From positions 86,024-150,023 of the forward strand of contig NZ_QMFB01000010.1 of the NCBI RefSeq assembly GCF_003285015.1: a DNA stretch of 64,000 bases. Reading direction: 5' to 3'. Under the pieces are notes generated by a model, which was not told where the DNA came from, did no database searches, and saw nothing but the letters and a program-made list of their open reading frames with translations. Position 1 is the first letter of the stretch; every line of letters begins with the position of its first letter. The position numbers and the translations under genes are program-made. This stretch comes from Paenibacillus contaminans. GTDB taxonomy: Bacteria; Bacillota; Bacilli; Paenibacillales; NBRC-103111. Positions 9,001 to 18,428 of this stretch are shown one piece after another.

Positions 9001-9154
9001 CACCTTTAAGATTCAGTCCCGTGAGGCTGGCAAGGTGAACGACTTAGAAGACGGTTTCGTGAAGATCGGCTAACGCAGTTCTGCGTTTGTTCGATTTCCG
9101 CTGAAGCCGACTCTTCTCGCGACGTAACCTTTGCCTGACGGCAAAGGTTTTTTT
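9001..9154 (+). promoter_or_regulatory. PyrR-dependent attenuator of the pyr operon
   Basis: The anti-antiterminator hairpin is closed by CACCTT (9001-9006) and AAGGTG (9032-9037). It carries the PyrR recognition sequence CAGTCCCGTGAGGCTG. The terminator is ACCTTTGCC (9127-9135) paired with GGCAAAGGT (9140-9148), followed by seven T residues. When UMP is plentiful, PyrR binds the first hairpin and favours termination. A further 170 bases of untranslated leader separate the terminator from pyrR, with nothing recognisable in them. Confidence 0.92.
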
Positions 9155-9325
9155 GCATGTCGGCAAGCGTATCTTGGAAGCCGCATGGCAAGCGCGAGCT
9201 GCAAAGACGCCGGCAGTCGTTTAGTCAAGGTCGAGCGAATCGCCTCACAGGTGCACCACATTTCCCGATTCCCGCTTGCGGCAAAGGCCGCCTACATCGT
9301 CCGGGGGTCGATAGGAGAGATAGCG

Positions 9326-9877
9326 ATGTCTCACGAAGAGCATGCCATCATGGACGAAACGGCGATGCGGCGTGCGTTGACGCGGATTGCCCATGAAATT
9401 TTGGAAAAAAATAAGGGCGTCGAAAACTGCATGCTTGTCGGCATTCGCACGCGAGGCATTTACCTCGCCCAGCGGATCGCCGATCGGATTCAAGAAATCG
9501 AGGGCATTCCGGTGCCTGTCGCCGAAATCGACGTCACGGCTTATCGTGACGACCGGGGCGGCAAGCGCGAAGGCGCGAGAACCTCTACCGGCGTCATGCT
9601 GCCTGTTCAAGACAAGAAATTGATCTTGTTCGACGACGTGCTGTATACCGGAAGAACCGTCCGGGCGGCGATGGATGCGCTCATGGATCAAGGCAGGCCT
9701 CAATCGATCCAGCTGGCCGTGCTTGTCGACAGGGGGCATCGCGAGCTTCCGATCCGACCGGACTTCGTAGGGAAAAACGTGCCTACCTCCAAATTGGAAG
9801 CGATCGAGGTTCAAATCTCCGAAGTCGACGGAATCGATAATGTCATCATCTTACAACAAAGGAGGCCGCAGTCATGA
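9326..9877 (+). CDS. pyrR: PyrR, pyr operon attenuation protein / uracil phosphoribosyltransferase
   Basis: A 183-residue protein. It binds the pyr leader RNA in response to UMP and PRPP levels and usually has weak UPRTase activity. The PRPP-binding loop LILFDDVLYTGRTVRAAMDAL (near residue 100) and the VGIRTRG motif are present. The frame is open far upstream, but the ATG at 9326 has AGGAG nine bases before it and matches the family N-terminus (HAIMDETAMRRALTRIAHEI). Its TGA overlaps the pyrB ATG (ATGA). Confidence 0.95.
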   Translation: MSHEEHAIMDETAMRRALTRIAHEILEKNKGVENCMLVGIRTRGIYLAQRIADRIQEIEGIPVPVAEIDVTAYRDDRGGKREGARTSTGVMLPVQDKKLILFDDVLYTGRTVRAAMDALMDQGRPQSIQLAVLVDRGHRELPIRPDFVGKNVPTSKLEAIEVQISEVDGIDNVIILQQRRPQS

Positions 9878-10782
9878 CAGCAATGAATACGACTACGCAT
9901 AAACATTTGCTCGGCTTGAAGGGCATGGACGGGAAGGAAATCTCCGATATTCTGGACCGCGCTGCGTATTGGGAGCAGCATCCGACGAAGGTAACGAACG
10001 TCCTCGGCGGAAAGTTCGTGGCCAATATGTTTTTCGAGAACAGCACGAGAACGCGGTTCTCCTTCGAGGTAGCGGAGAAAAGGCTGGGCGTGCAGGTGCT
10101 TAATTTCGCGGCAGCCGCATCCAGCGTGCAAAAGGGCGAGTCGATCTACGATACGGTGCGGACGCTCGAATCGATGGGCATCGATGCCGGCGTTATCCGC
10201 CTGAAGCCGAACGGCGTGCTGCAAGAGCTTGCGGAGCGGATTCAAGTTCCGCTTATCAATGCGGGGGACGGCAATAACGAACATCCGACGCAAGCGCTGC
10301 TCGACCTGTATACGATGCGCAAGCATTTCGGCGAGCTGAAGGGACTTCATGTGGCGATTATCGGCGACATCCAGCACAGCAGAGTTGCGCGCTCCAATTT
10401 ATGGGCGCTGCAGGCGGTCGGCGCCAAAGTAAGCTTTTGCGCACCCGACATGATGAAGGCGCCGGAGCTCGAAGCGCACGCGCCATATGTTACAATGGAT
10501 GAAGCGCTGAAGGCCGACGTCGTCATGATGCTGAGGGTGCAGCTGGAAAGGCACGACAACGCGCTGTTCACTTCCGCCGACGAATATCGGGCGCAATACG
10601 GCTTAACCGTGGAGCGTCTGGGGCAGATGCCTCCGCATGCGATCATCATGCACCCGGCACCGGTTAACCGGAATGTCGAGATCGACGACGAACTGGTCGA
10701 GCACGACAGATCGAAAATTTTCACCCAAATGAGCAACGGCGTACCGATTCGAATGGCAGTCATCGAGCGTGCGCTTTCGTAA
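9874..10782 (+). CDS. pyrB: Aspartate carbamoyltransferase catalytic chain
   Basis: A 302-residue enzyme that condenses carbamoyl phosphate with aspartate, the first committed step of pyrimidine synthesis. The carbamoyl-phosphate site FFENSTRTRFSFE (near residue 52) and the HPTQALLDLYT and HPAPVNRNVEI motifs are present. The ATG overlaps the pyrR stop and is preceded by AAAGGAGG at 9858-9865, inside the end of pyrR. No regulatory chain (pyrI) is present, as is normal in Bacillota. Confidence 0.97.
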   Translation: MTAMNTTTHKHLLGLKGMDGKEISDILDRAAYWEQHPTKVTNVLGGKFVANMFFENSTRTRFSFEVAEKRLGVQVLNFAAAASSVQKGESIYDTVRTLESMGIDAGVIRLKPNGVLQELAERIQVPLINAGDGNNEHPTQALLDLYTMRKHFGELKGLHVAIIGDIQHSRVARSNLWALQAVGAKVSFCAPDMMKAPELEAHAPYVTMDEALKADVVMMLRVQLERHDNALFTSADEYRAQYGLTVERLGQMPPHAIIMHPAPVNRNVEIDDELVEHDRSKIFTQMSNGVPIRMAVIERALS

Positions 10783-10844
10783 TAGCTGATATACGAGCCG
10801 GGAATGAAGCATTAGGCCGGCAAAAACGGAAAGGCGGAGACGGG

Positions 10845-12128
10845 ATGGGAATTTGGATCATCAATGCGAAGACAGTCATCGCAGGCAACGAAACGAAGGA
10901 TAATCACCTGCTGATCGAAGACGGAAAAATAACGAAAATGATCGAGGGTTCATCGGCTCCCGATACGTCGGGGCACGAAGTCGTCGATGTGCAAGGGAAG
11001 CTCGTTTCTGCAGGACTTATCGATATGCACGTGCATCTTCGCGAACCGGGATTCGAGCATAAAGAAACGATTGCGACAGGCACGCGCTCGGCCGCTTGCG
11101 GCGGATTTACGACAATCGCCTGCATGCCGAATACGCGTCCGGTCATCGACACGGTCGACACGGTTAACTACGTCCTGGACAAGGCCCAGACGGAAGGCAT
11201 CGTCAGGGTGCTGCCATACGGCTGTATTACCAAAAATCAGCTCGGCCGCGAGTTGACCGATTTCGACGCCTTGAAGCAAGCGGGCATCGTCGGCTTTACC
11301 GATGACGGCGTCGGCGTGCAAAGTGCGCAGATGATGAAAGACGCGATGGCGAAGGCCGCCTCGATCGGCATGCCGGTTATCGCGCACTGCGAAGACAATA
11401 CGCTGGTTGAAGGCAGAGCGGTCAGCGAAGGCGCGTTCAGCCGCAAGCACGGTCTGAAAGGGATTCCGAACGAGTCCGAAGCGATTCATGTCGGGCGCGA
11501 CATTTTGCTTGCGGAAGCAACGGGAGTTCATTACCATGTATGCCATGTAAGCACGGAGCAGTCGGTTAGGCTCATCCGCGACGGCAAACGATACGGGGTG
11601 AAAGTAACCGCCGAGGTTTGTCCGCATCATCTGCTGCTGTCGGACGAGGATATTCCGGACAGCATGGACGCAAATTGGAAAATGAACCCGCCGCTGCGCA
11701 CGCCGCGCGACGTGGAAGCGGTGCTGGAGGGGCTGGAGGACGGCACGATCGATATTATCGTCACTGACCATGCGCCGCACAGCCAGGAAGAGAAAAATAA
11801 AGGCATGCAGCTTGCGCCTTTCGGCATCGTCGGTTTCGAAACCGCGTTCCCGCTGCTGTACACGAAATTCGTAAAAAGCGGACGCTGGACGCTGGAGTTT
11901 CTGCTCGCCAAAATGACGGTCGTGCCGGCTCAAGTATTCGGCTTGCCGTATGGCAAGCTTGAAGTCGGCGCGATCGCGGACTTGACGATTATCGATCTCG
12001 ACGGCGAGCAAGCGGTCGACCCGGACAAATTCGCTTCGAAGGGCCGCAACACGCCTTTCACCGGCTGGAAGCTGCAAGGCTGGCCGACGATGACGATGGT
12101 AAACGGACGCATCGTGTGGTCGGTTTAA
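10845..12128 (+). CDS. pyrC: Dihydroorotase (class I)
   Basis: A 427-residue zinc amidohydrolase that closes carbamoyl-aspartate to dihydroorotate. Metal ligands are visible in DMHVHLREPGFEHKE (near residue 58), in IAHCEDN and HVCHVST, and in the catalytic VTDHAPH (near residue 304). It lies 62 bases after pyrB. Confidence 0.96.
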   Translation: MGIWIINAKTVIAGNETKDNHLLIEDGKITKMIEGSSAPDTSGHEVVDVQGKLVSAGLIDMHVHLREPGFEHKETIATGTRSAACGGFTTIACMPNTRPVIDTVDTVNYVLDKAQTEGIVRVLPYGCITKNQLGRELTDFDALKQAGIVGFTDDGVGVQSAQMMKDAMAKAASIGMPVIAHCEDNTLVEGRAVSEGAFSRKHGLKGIPNESEAIHVGRDILLAEATGVHYHVCHVSTEQSVRLIRDGKRYGVKVTAEVCPHHLLLSDEDIPDSMDANWKMNPPLRTPRDVEAVLEGLEDGTIDIIVTDHAPHSQEEKNKGMQLAPFGIVGFETAFPLLYTKFVKSGRWTLEFLLAKMTVVPAQVFGLPYGKLEVGAIADLTIIDLDGEQAVDPDKFASKGRNTPFTGWKLQGWPTMTMVNGRIVWSV

Positions 12129-12207
12129 GCGAGCGAAAGAAAGGTTTATCTTGTATGATTTAAAAATGTCACTGCAGACGGAGTGGAGGATTGAAGGTTG
12201 ACCGAGG

Positions 12208-12317
12208 GCGAGTTTTGGCTTTGCGTTTTATCCATAAAGTCTAATCGAATGAACGCACTTCGGGGTCCCCGCAAAGTAATCGGAATAAGCTTCGAAGCGA
12301 ATCTTCACTTTGTGGGG
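12208..12317 (+). repeat. Dispersed intergenic repeat, copy upstream of carA
   Basis: It shares its first 21 bases with 2069-2089 and its last 15 with 2221-2235. Internally, CCCCGCAAAGT (12267-12277) pairs with ACTTTGTGGGG (12307-12317) with one G-T pair. This makes a hairpin around CGGAATAAGCTTC, which is also present upstream of lspA. It sits in the 300-base pyrC-carA gap. The rest of the gap holds no gene that I can support. Confidence 0.7.
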
Positions 12318-12428
12318 GATAGCTGGATGTTTGAGCTTCCGGGCAATCTTCAAATCCGCAACGGAGTATGCACCGGTGGACATTTGATTTTAAATCTTGA
12401 TATGAATAACCATGAAGGAGCGAGATAT

Positions 12429-13598
12429 ATGCAGGCAAGATTGTTGCTGGAAGACGGCACGCTGTTTACGGGCAAGGCGTTTGGAAGCGAAGGCGAGTCT
12501 ACGGGCGAGGTCGTATTTAACACAGGGGTTACAGGCTATCAAGAGGTGCTTTCCGATCCGTCGTACTGCGGTCAAATCGTCACGATGACGTATCCGCTGA
12601 TCGGCAACTACGGAATCGCGCGCGACGACTTCGAATCGGTTCGTCCGTTCATCCACGGCTTCGTCGTCCGCCAATACGAAACGGTGCCGAGCAACTGGCG
12701 CGCCCAATTTACGCTCGATCACCTTCTTAAAGAATACGGGATCGTAGGCATTAGCGAAATCGATACGCGTATGCTCACGCGGATTCTTCGCCATTACGGC
12801 ACGATGAAAGGCATTCTGACGACCTCGAACAAGTCGATCGACGAATTGAAAGAGCAGCTGGGCGCTTCGAGCTTGATGACCGATCAAGTAGCCCGCGTCT
12901 CGACGAAAAGCGTATTCGGCTGTCCGGGTACGAAAGAACGTGTCGTTCTGGTCGATTTCGGCGCAAAAAGCGGAATCGTCCGCGATCTGACCAAACGCGG
13001 CTGCGACGTCGTCGTCGTCCCGCAAGATTCGACGGCGGATCAAATTCGGCGCTTGAAGCCGGACGGCGTGCTTTTGTCCAATGGCCCTGGGGATCCGAAG
13101 GATGTTCCGCACGCTGCCAACATGATCAAAGAGCTGCTTGGCGAGCTGCCGATTTTCGGAATTTGCCTCGGTCATCAGTTGTTCGCACTCGCAGGCGGAG
13201 CGGACACGACCAAATTGAAGTTCGGCCACCGCGGCGGAAACCACCCGGTTAAGGATCTTGTCACCGGCCGCTGCTACATCACATCGCAAAACCATGGCTA
13301 TACCGTCCTGGACGAATCGATCAAAGGCACGGAGCTTGAGGTTACGCACATCAACAACAATGACGGCACGATCGAAGGATTGCGCCATAAGAAATATCCG
13401 GCTTTCTCGGTGCAATACCATCCGGAAGCATCGCCGGGACCGTTCGATTCCAGCTACCTGTTCGACGATTTCATCGACATGATCCGTCAGCATAAACAGC
13501 AAAACCCGCAGCCTCCGCAGCAAGCGATCATGCGCGCGGAAGCTCAAGCAGCAAAAAATGCCGCCCCGAAAGGAGAACTGACTTATGCCCAAAAATAA
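12429..13598 (+). CDS. carA: Carbamoyl-phosphate synthase small (glutaminase) subunit
   Basis: A 389-residue class I glutamine amidotransferase subunit that supplies ammonia to CarB. The N-terminal CarA domain (ARLLLEDGTLFTGKAFG) is followed by the amidotransferase domain with the nucleophile in FGICLGHQLFALA and the catalytic His/Glu in VQYHPEASPGP. The C-terminus carries about 30 extra Q/P/A/K-rich residues. The ATG at 12429 has AAGGAG eight bases upstream, so the long upstream open frame is not coding. Its end overlaps carB by 14 bases. Confidence 0.96.
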   Translation: MQARLLLEDGTLFTGKAFGSEGESTGEVVFNTGVTGYQEVLSDPSYCGQIVTMTYPLIGNYGIARDDFESVRPFIHGFVVRQYETVPSNWRAQFTLDHLLKEYGIVGISEIDTRMLTRILRHYGTMKGILTTSNKSIDELKEQLGASSLMTDQVARVSTKSVFGCPGTKERVVLVDFGAKSGIVRDLTKRGCDVVVVPQDSTADQIRRLKPDGVLLSNGPGDPKDVPHAANMIKELLGELPIFGICLGHQLFALAGGADTTKLKFGHRGGNHPVKDLVTGRCYITSQNHGYTVLDESIKGTELEVTHINNNDGTIEGLRHKKYPAFSVQYHPEASPGPFDSSYLFDDFIDMIRQHKQQNPQPPQQAIMRAEAQAAKNAAPKGELTYAQK

Positions 13599-16500
13599 TT
13601 CCCTCAAAAAAATTCTCGTGATCGGGTCCGGCCCGATCGTTATCGGACAAGCGGCGGAGTTTGACTACGCAGGAACGCAAGCTTGCCAGGCCCTTAAAGA
13701 AGAGGGCTACGAAGTAGTCCTCATCAACAGCAACCCGGCTACCATCATGACCGACACGAATATGGCTGACAAAGTTTATATCGAGCCGATCACGCTGGAA
13801 TTCGTTACGCAAATCATTCGTCAAGAGCGTCCGGACGGCCTTCTGCCTACGCTGGGCGGACAAACCGGACTTAACATGGCGGTCGAACTCGCCCGTCACG
13901 GCGTTCTGGAGCGCGAGAACGTGAAGCTGCTCGGTACGCAGCTCACAGCGATCGAGAAGGCCGAAGACCGCGATCTGTTCCGCGAGCTTATGCGCGAGCT
14001 GGAGCAGCCGGTGCCGGACAGCGTAATCGTTACGACCGTTAAGGAAGCGGTGGATTTCGCGAACGAAATCGGCTATCCGATCATCGTTCGTCCGGCATAC
14101 ACGCTTGGCGGTACTGGCGGCGGCATCGCATTGTCCGAGGAAGAGCTGATCGAAACCGTTTCTTCGGGGATTCGCTACAGCCCGATCGGCCAATGTCTGG
14201 TCGAGAAAAGCATAGCAGGCATGAAAGAAGTCGAATATGAAGTCATGCGCGATGCGAATGATAACTGTATCGTCGTCTGTAACATGGAAAACTTCGATCC
14301 GGTCGGCGTTCATACGGGCGACAGCATCGTCGTAGCGCCTAGCCAGACGCTTTCGGATCGCGAATATCAAATGCTGCGCTCGGCGTCGATCAAAATCATT
14401 CAAGCGCTGAATATCGAAGGCGGCTGTAACGTCCAGTTCGCGCTCGATCCGCACAGCTTCCAATATTACGTTATCGAAGTAAACCCGCGCGTCAGCCGTT
14501 CCTCCGCGCTTGCGTCCAAGGCTACCGGTTACCCGATTGCCAAGATGGCGGCGAAAATCGCGATCGGCTACACGCTCGACGAGCTGAAAAACCCGGTTAC
14601 GGGTCAAACGTACGCTTGCTTCGAGCCGACGCTCGACTATATCGTTTCGAAAATTCCACGCTGGCCGTTCGACAAATTTACGGCGGCGAACCGCAAGCTC
14701 GGCACGCAAATGAAAGCGACCGGAGAAGTTATGGCGATCGGCCGTACGTTCGAAGAGTCGATTCATAAAGCGATCCGTTCGCTTGAAATCGGCGTACACC
14801 GCCTCTACCTGAAAGAAGCGGAATCGCTCGATAAGGATACGCTGGAGCTTCGCTTGCAAAAGCCGGACGACGAGCGCATCTTCCTGATCGGGGAAGCATT
14901 CCGCCGCGGATACAGTCTCGAACAACTTCAGGATTTGACCAAAATCGACTGGTGGTTCCTGAACAAGCTGGAAGGCATGATCCGCTTCGAAAACGAGCTG
15001 CAGCAAACGGAATTGACGCCTGAGCTTCTATACGAAGCGAAGCGCAAAGGATTCACTGACCGCGCGATCGCCGAGCTGCGCCGCCTGGCTAATCCGGATC
15101 TCAAATTTACACTGGAAGCGGACGTTCGCGCGTTCCGCAAGGAGCTGAATTTGAAGCCGGTTTACAAAATGGTAGATACTTGCGCCGCTGAATTTGAAGC
15201 GACGACGCCTTATTACTACTCGACTTACGAAACCGAAGACGAAGTGCAGGAAACGACGAAGCAAAAAGTGCTCGTACTTGGATCGGGTCCGATCCGGATC
15301 GGCCAAGGGATCGAGTTCGACTACTCGACGGTGCATGCGGTTTGGGCGATTCAAAACGCCGGCTACGAAGCCGTCATCATCAACAACAACCCCGAAACGG
15401 TATCGACGGACTTCAACACGTCCGACAGGCTTTATTTCGAGCCGCTGTTCTTCGAGGATGTCATGAATATTATCGAACGCGAGAATCCGATCGGCGTTAT
15501 CGTCCAATTCGGCGGCCAAACGGCGATCAACCTTGCCGCTCCGCTTTCGAAAGCGGGTGTCCGCATTCTCGGCTCCGATCTGGAAAGCATCGATACGGCG
15601 GAAGACCGCAAGCGGTTTGAAGCGCTGCTTCGCAGCCTCGACATCGCTCAGCCTCCAGGCGGCACGGTTACGTCCGTGAACGACGCGGTGGGCGTGGCAT
15701 CGCAATTCGGCTACCCGGTACTCGTTCGTCCTTCGTATGTCCTTGGCGGACGCGCGATGGAGATCGTATACTCCGACGCCGAGCTGCTCAGCTACATGGA
15801 ATACGCGGTTAAAATCAATCCGGAGCATCCGGTTCTGATCGACCGCTACATGCTCGGCAAGGAAGCGGAAGTCGACGCGATTTGCGACGGCGAAACGGTG
15901 CTCGTTCCGGGCATCATGGAGCATGTCGAGCGCGCAGGCGTTCACTCCGGCGACTCGATCGCGGTTTATCCGCCGCAATCGCTGTCGGACGAAATCAAGC
16001 AGCAGATGGTCGACATCACGATCAAAATCGCCAAAGGCTTGAACGTAGTCGGTTTGGTGAACATCCAGTTCGTCATTTTCCAAGATCAAGTGTACGTCAT
16101 CGAAGTGAACCCGCGTTCCTCGCGTACGGTACCGTTCCTGAGCAAAGTGACGAAAATTCCGATGGCGAACGTAGCGACCCGCGTCATTATGGGCGAGAAA
16201 CTGAAGGATATGGGCTACGAGCAAGGCCTGTGGCCGGAAGACAACTACGTTTCGGTTAAAGTGCCTGTCTTCTCCTTTGCGAAGCTGCGCCGCGTCGACA
16301 CGACGCTCGGACCGGAAATGAAATCGACGGGCGAGGTTATGGGCCGCGACACGAATTATGCGAAAGCATTATATAAAGGCTTGATCGGCTCGGGTATGAA
16401 AATTCCCCCGACAGGCGCGATTATCGCAACGGTTGCCGACAAGGATAAAGAAGAAGCGATCGAAATTTTGCGCGGTTATGCTGCGATCGGCTACAAAATC

Positions 16501-16809
16501 GTCGCTACGGGCGGTACGGCGAAGGCGCTCCAGGACGCAGGCATTCACGTAATGAAGGTGAACAAGCTGAGCGAAGGCTCGCCGAACATCTTGGATCTGA
16601 TCCGCAATGGCGACGCTCACTTTGTCGTCAACACGCTGACGAAGGGCAAAATGCCGGAGCGGGACGGGTTCCGGATCCGCCGCGAAGCGGTGGAGAACGG
16701 CGTCGTCTGTATGACTTCGCTTGATACGGTCCGCGCACTGCTGCACGTGCTGGAATCGATCAATTTCTCCTCGCGTCCGATGCCGGCCGATGCTTCGGTC
16801 AAAGCTTAA
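13585..16809 (+). CDS. carB: Carbamoyl-phosphate synthase large subunit
   Basis: A 1074-residue protein of standard length. It has two homologous ATP-grasp halves. Each begins with a related motif (LVIGSGPIVIGQAAEFDYAG near residue 11 and LVLGSGPIRIGQGIEFDYST near residue 563). A C-terminal MGS-like allosteric domain follows (about 940-1070, KDKEEAIEILRGYAAIGYKIVATGGTAKAL). It makes carbamoyl phosphate from bicarbonate, ammonia and two ATP. AGGAGAAC lies before the ATG, inside the end of carA. Confidence 0.97.
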   Translation: MPKNNSLKKILVIGSGPIVIGQAAEFDYAGTQACQALKEEGYEVVLINSNPATIMTDTNMADKVYIEPITLEFVTQIIRQERPDGLLPTLGGQTGLNMAVELARHGVLERENVKLLGTQLTAIEKAEDRDLFRELMRELEQPVPDSVIVTTVKEAVDFANEIGYPIIVRPAYTLGGTGGGIALSEEELIETVSSGIRYSPIGQCLVEKSIAGMKEVEYEVMRDANDNCIVVCNMENFDPVGVHTGDSIVVAPSQTLSDREYQMLRSASIKIIQALNIEGGCNVQFALDPHSFQYYVIEVNPRVSRSSALASKATGYPIAKMAAKIAIGYTLDELKNPVTGQTYACFEPTLDYIVSKIPRWPFDKFTAANRKLGTQMKATGEVMAIGRTFEESIHKAIRSLEIGVHRLYLKEAESLDKDTLELRLQKPDDERIFLIGEAFRRGYSLEQLQDLTKIDWWFLNKLEGMIRFENELQQTELTPELLYEAKRKGFTDRAIAELRRLANPDLKFTLEADVRAFRKELNLKPVYKMVDTCAAEFEATTPYYYSTYETEDEVQETTKQKVLVLGSGPIRIGQGIEFDYSTVHAVWAIQNAGYEAVIINNNPETVSTDFNTSDRLYFEPLFFEDVMNIIERENPIGVIVQFGGQTAINLAAPLSKAGVRILGSDLESIDTAEDRKRFEALLRSLDIAQPPGGTVTSVNDAVGVASQFGYPVLVRPSYVLGGRAMEIVYSDAELLSYMEYAVKINPEHPVLIDRYMLGKEAEVDAICDGETVLVPGIMEHVERAGVHSGDSIAVYPPQSLSDEIKQQMVDITIKIAKGLNVVGLVNIQFVIFQDQVYVIEVNPRSSRTVPFLSKVTKIPMANVATRVIMGEKLKDMGYEQGLWPEDNYVSVKVPVFSFAKLRRVDTTLGPEMKSTGEVMGRDTNYAKALYKGLIGSGMKIPPTGAIIATVADKDKEEAIEILRGYAAIGYKIVATGGTAKALQDAGIHVMKVNKLSEGSPNILDLIRNGDAHFVVNTLTKGKMPERDGFRIRREAVENGVVCMTSLDTVRALLHVLESINFSSRPMPADASVKA

Positions 16810-16822
16810 TAATGGAACACAA

Positions 16823-16854
16823 GGAAGCTTAATTCCACCCGGAATTAAGCTTCC
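16823..16854 (+). repeat. Perfect 14-bp inverted repeat between carB and pyrF
   Basis: GGAAGCTTAATTCC (16823-16836) and GGAATTAAGCTTCC (16841-16854) are perfect arms around a four-base loop. No T-run follows, so it may be an mRNA stabiliser or processing site rather than a full terminator inside the operon. Confidence 0.6.
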
Positions 16855-16958
16855 GCTCTGAATAAGGTTACGAATCAAACTTGAGTCCTATCGAAAATAA
16901 TGCGGGAATGCTTATCGGTTTTACTTGGCATTTCGGGGCGTATATGGAGGCGAGCCGT

Positions 16959-17690
16959 TTGAGTACGGATACGACTAATAAAAGCATGGCAGCACGCATT
17001 ATGGTTGCGCTTGACTATTCTTCGGCCAACGAAGCGGAAGCGCTGCTTGCTTCCTTGCGGGGCATTCCCTGCTACGTGAAGGTAGGCATGCAGCTTTTTT
17101 ATGCGGAAGGGCCTAAGTTTGTCGCGCGTCTTAAAGAGGAAGGCTACAGCGTATTCCTCGATTTGAAGATGCACGACATTCCGAACACTGTCAAAGGCGG
17201 GGCGGAAAGCATAACGCGTCTCGGCGTCGACATGTTCAACGTCCATGCAGCCGGCGGCAAACAAATGATGGAAGCCGCATTGGAGGGCGTGGACAAAGGT
17301 CTCGCATCCAGCTCCAAACGCCCGATCGTCATCGGCGTTACGCAGCTGACCAGCACGAGCCAGCACATGCTGAATGCGGAAATCGGAATCGCCGGCTCCG
17401 TGGAGGATGCGGTGCTCCGTTATGCTAAGCTTTCACGGGATGCGGGCTTGGACGGCGTCGTTGCCTCGCCGCTTGAGGTCGTGCGCCTTAAACGCGAGGT
17501 TGGCCCTGGCTTCGTAACCGTAACGCCCGGCATACGGCCGGCTTCGGCTGCGATCGGCGACCAGTCGCGCGTCATGACGCCGAAGGAAGCATTAAAGCAA
17601 GGGACCGATTACATCGTAATCGGCCGCCCGATTACCGCTGCTGCAAGTCCGCGCGAAGCGCTTGAATCCATATTAGAGGAGCTGGTTTAA
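16959..17690 (+). CDS. pyrF: Orotidine-5'-phosphate decarboxylase
   Basis: A 243-residue TIM-barrel enzyme that converts OMP to UMP. The catalytic DLKMHDIPNTV motif and the IMVALDYSS N-terminal strand are present, along with the phosphate-binding GIRP and VIGRPI regions. The frame is open from 16881, but the best-supported start is TTG at 16959, with GGAGG at 16946-16950 and an eight-base spacer. The ATG at 16986 has no ribosome site. Confidence 0.94.
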   Translation: MSTDTTNKSMAARIMVALDYSSANEAEALLASLRGIPCYVKVGMQLFYAEGPKFVARLKEEGYSVFLDLKMHDIPNTVKGGAESITRLGVDMFNVHAAGGKQMMEAALEGVDKGLASSSKRPIVIGVTQLTSTSQHMLNAEIGIAGSVEDAVLRYAKLSRDAGLDGVVASPLEVVRLKREVGPGFVTVTPGIRPASAAIGDQSRVMTPKEALKQGTDYIVIGRPITAAASPREALESILEELV

Positions 17691-17692
17691 TC

Positions 17693-18337
17693 ATGACGAT
17701 ACCGGTACAGCAATTACCCCAAAAAATTGCCGAAGCGCTGCTTAAAATCGAAGCGGTGGCGTTAAGCCCGAATGAACCGTTTACTTGGACGTCCGGCATC
17801 AAATCGCCGATTTACTGCGACAACCGGCTTACGATTTCGTATCCGGAAATCCGCGATCTCATTGCCGAAGGCTTCGCCGCGATGATTCGCGAGCAAGCGC
17901 CGGACGCGGAAGTAATCGCTGGGATCGCTACCGGAGGCATTCCGCACGGCGCGTTTGTCGCGCAGAAGCTGAACCTGCCGATGGTTTACGTTCGCGACAA
18001 AGCGAAGGGACACGGGAAGCAAAATCAAATCGAAGGCGTACTGAAGCCGGGACAAAAGGTTGTCTTGATTGAGGATCTCATTTCGACAGGCGGCAGCTCG
18101 CTTAAGGCTGCGCTTGCGGTACGCGAAGCGGGCGGAGACGTTCAGCGCGTATTGGCTATTTTCACTTACCAGTTCAAGCAGGCGGCGGATGCGTTCGCGG
18201 CCGAGAACATCCCGCTCGATACGCTTTCCAACTACTCGGCGCTTCTTGAAGTGGCAGCCGATATCGGAAAAATTGACGCAGGACAAGTAGCGCTCCTGCA
18301 AACCTGGCGGGAAAATCCGCAGGAGTACGGGAAATAA
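17693..18337 (+). CDS. pyrE: Orotate phosphoribosyltransferase
   Basis: A 214-residue enzyme that joins orotate to PRPP to give OMP. The PRPP loop VVLIEDLISTGGSSL is near residue 121, and the family motif SGIKSPIYCDNR is near residue 36. It starts two bases after the pyrF stop and is the last gene of the operon. The dihydroorotate dehydrogenase genes (pyrK, pyrD), which usually precede pyrF in Bacillus, are missing here and must lie elsewhere. Confidence 0.96.
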   Translation: MTIPVQQLPQKIAEALLKIEAVALSPNEPFTWTSGIKSPIYCDNRLTISYPEIRDLIAEGFAAMIREQAPDAEVIAGIATGGIPHGAFVAQKLNLPMVYVRDKAKGHGKQNQIEGVLKPGQKVVLIEDLISTGGSSLKAALAVREAGGDVQRVLAIFTYQFKQAADAFAAENIPLDTLSNYSALLEVAADIGKIDAGQVALLQTWRENPQEYGK

Positions 18338-18356
18338 AAGATAAAGCTTGCATGTA

Positions 18357-18398
18357 AAAAAGCGAAGCGCCGTGGCAAACAGGGCGCTTCGCTTTTTT
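18357..18398 (+). terminator. Intrinsic terminator of the pyr operon
   Basis: AAGCGAAGCGCC (ending at 18371) pairs perfectly with GGCGCTTCGCTT (from 18383), followed by a T-run. Confidence 0.9.
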
Positions 18399-18428
18399 GC
18401 GTTCATGTTCATCTATGACTTTGAATAA

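Noticed and set aside
9131..9325. Upstream extension of the pyrR frame, giving a 248-residue protein
   Set aside because: It begins inside the attenuator terminator; the ATG at 9326 has a ribosome site and matches the PyrR N-terminus.
12198..12428. Upstream extension of the carA frame
   Set aside because: The segment is the dispersed repeat; AAGGAG before ATG 12429 and the family N-terminus fix the start.
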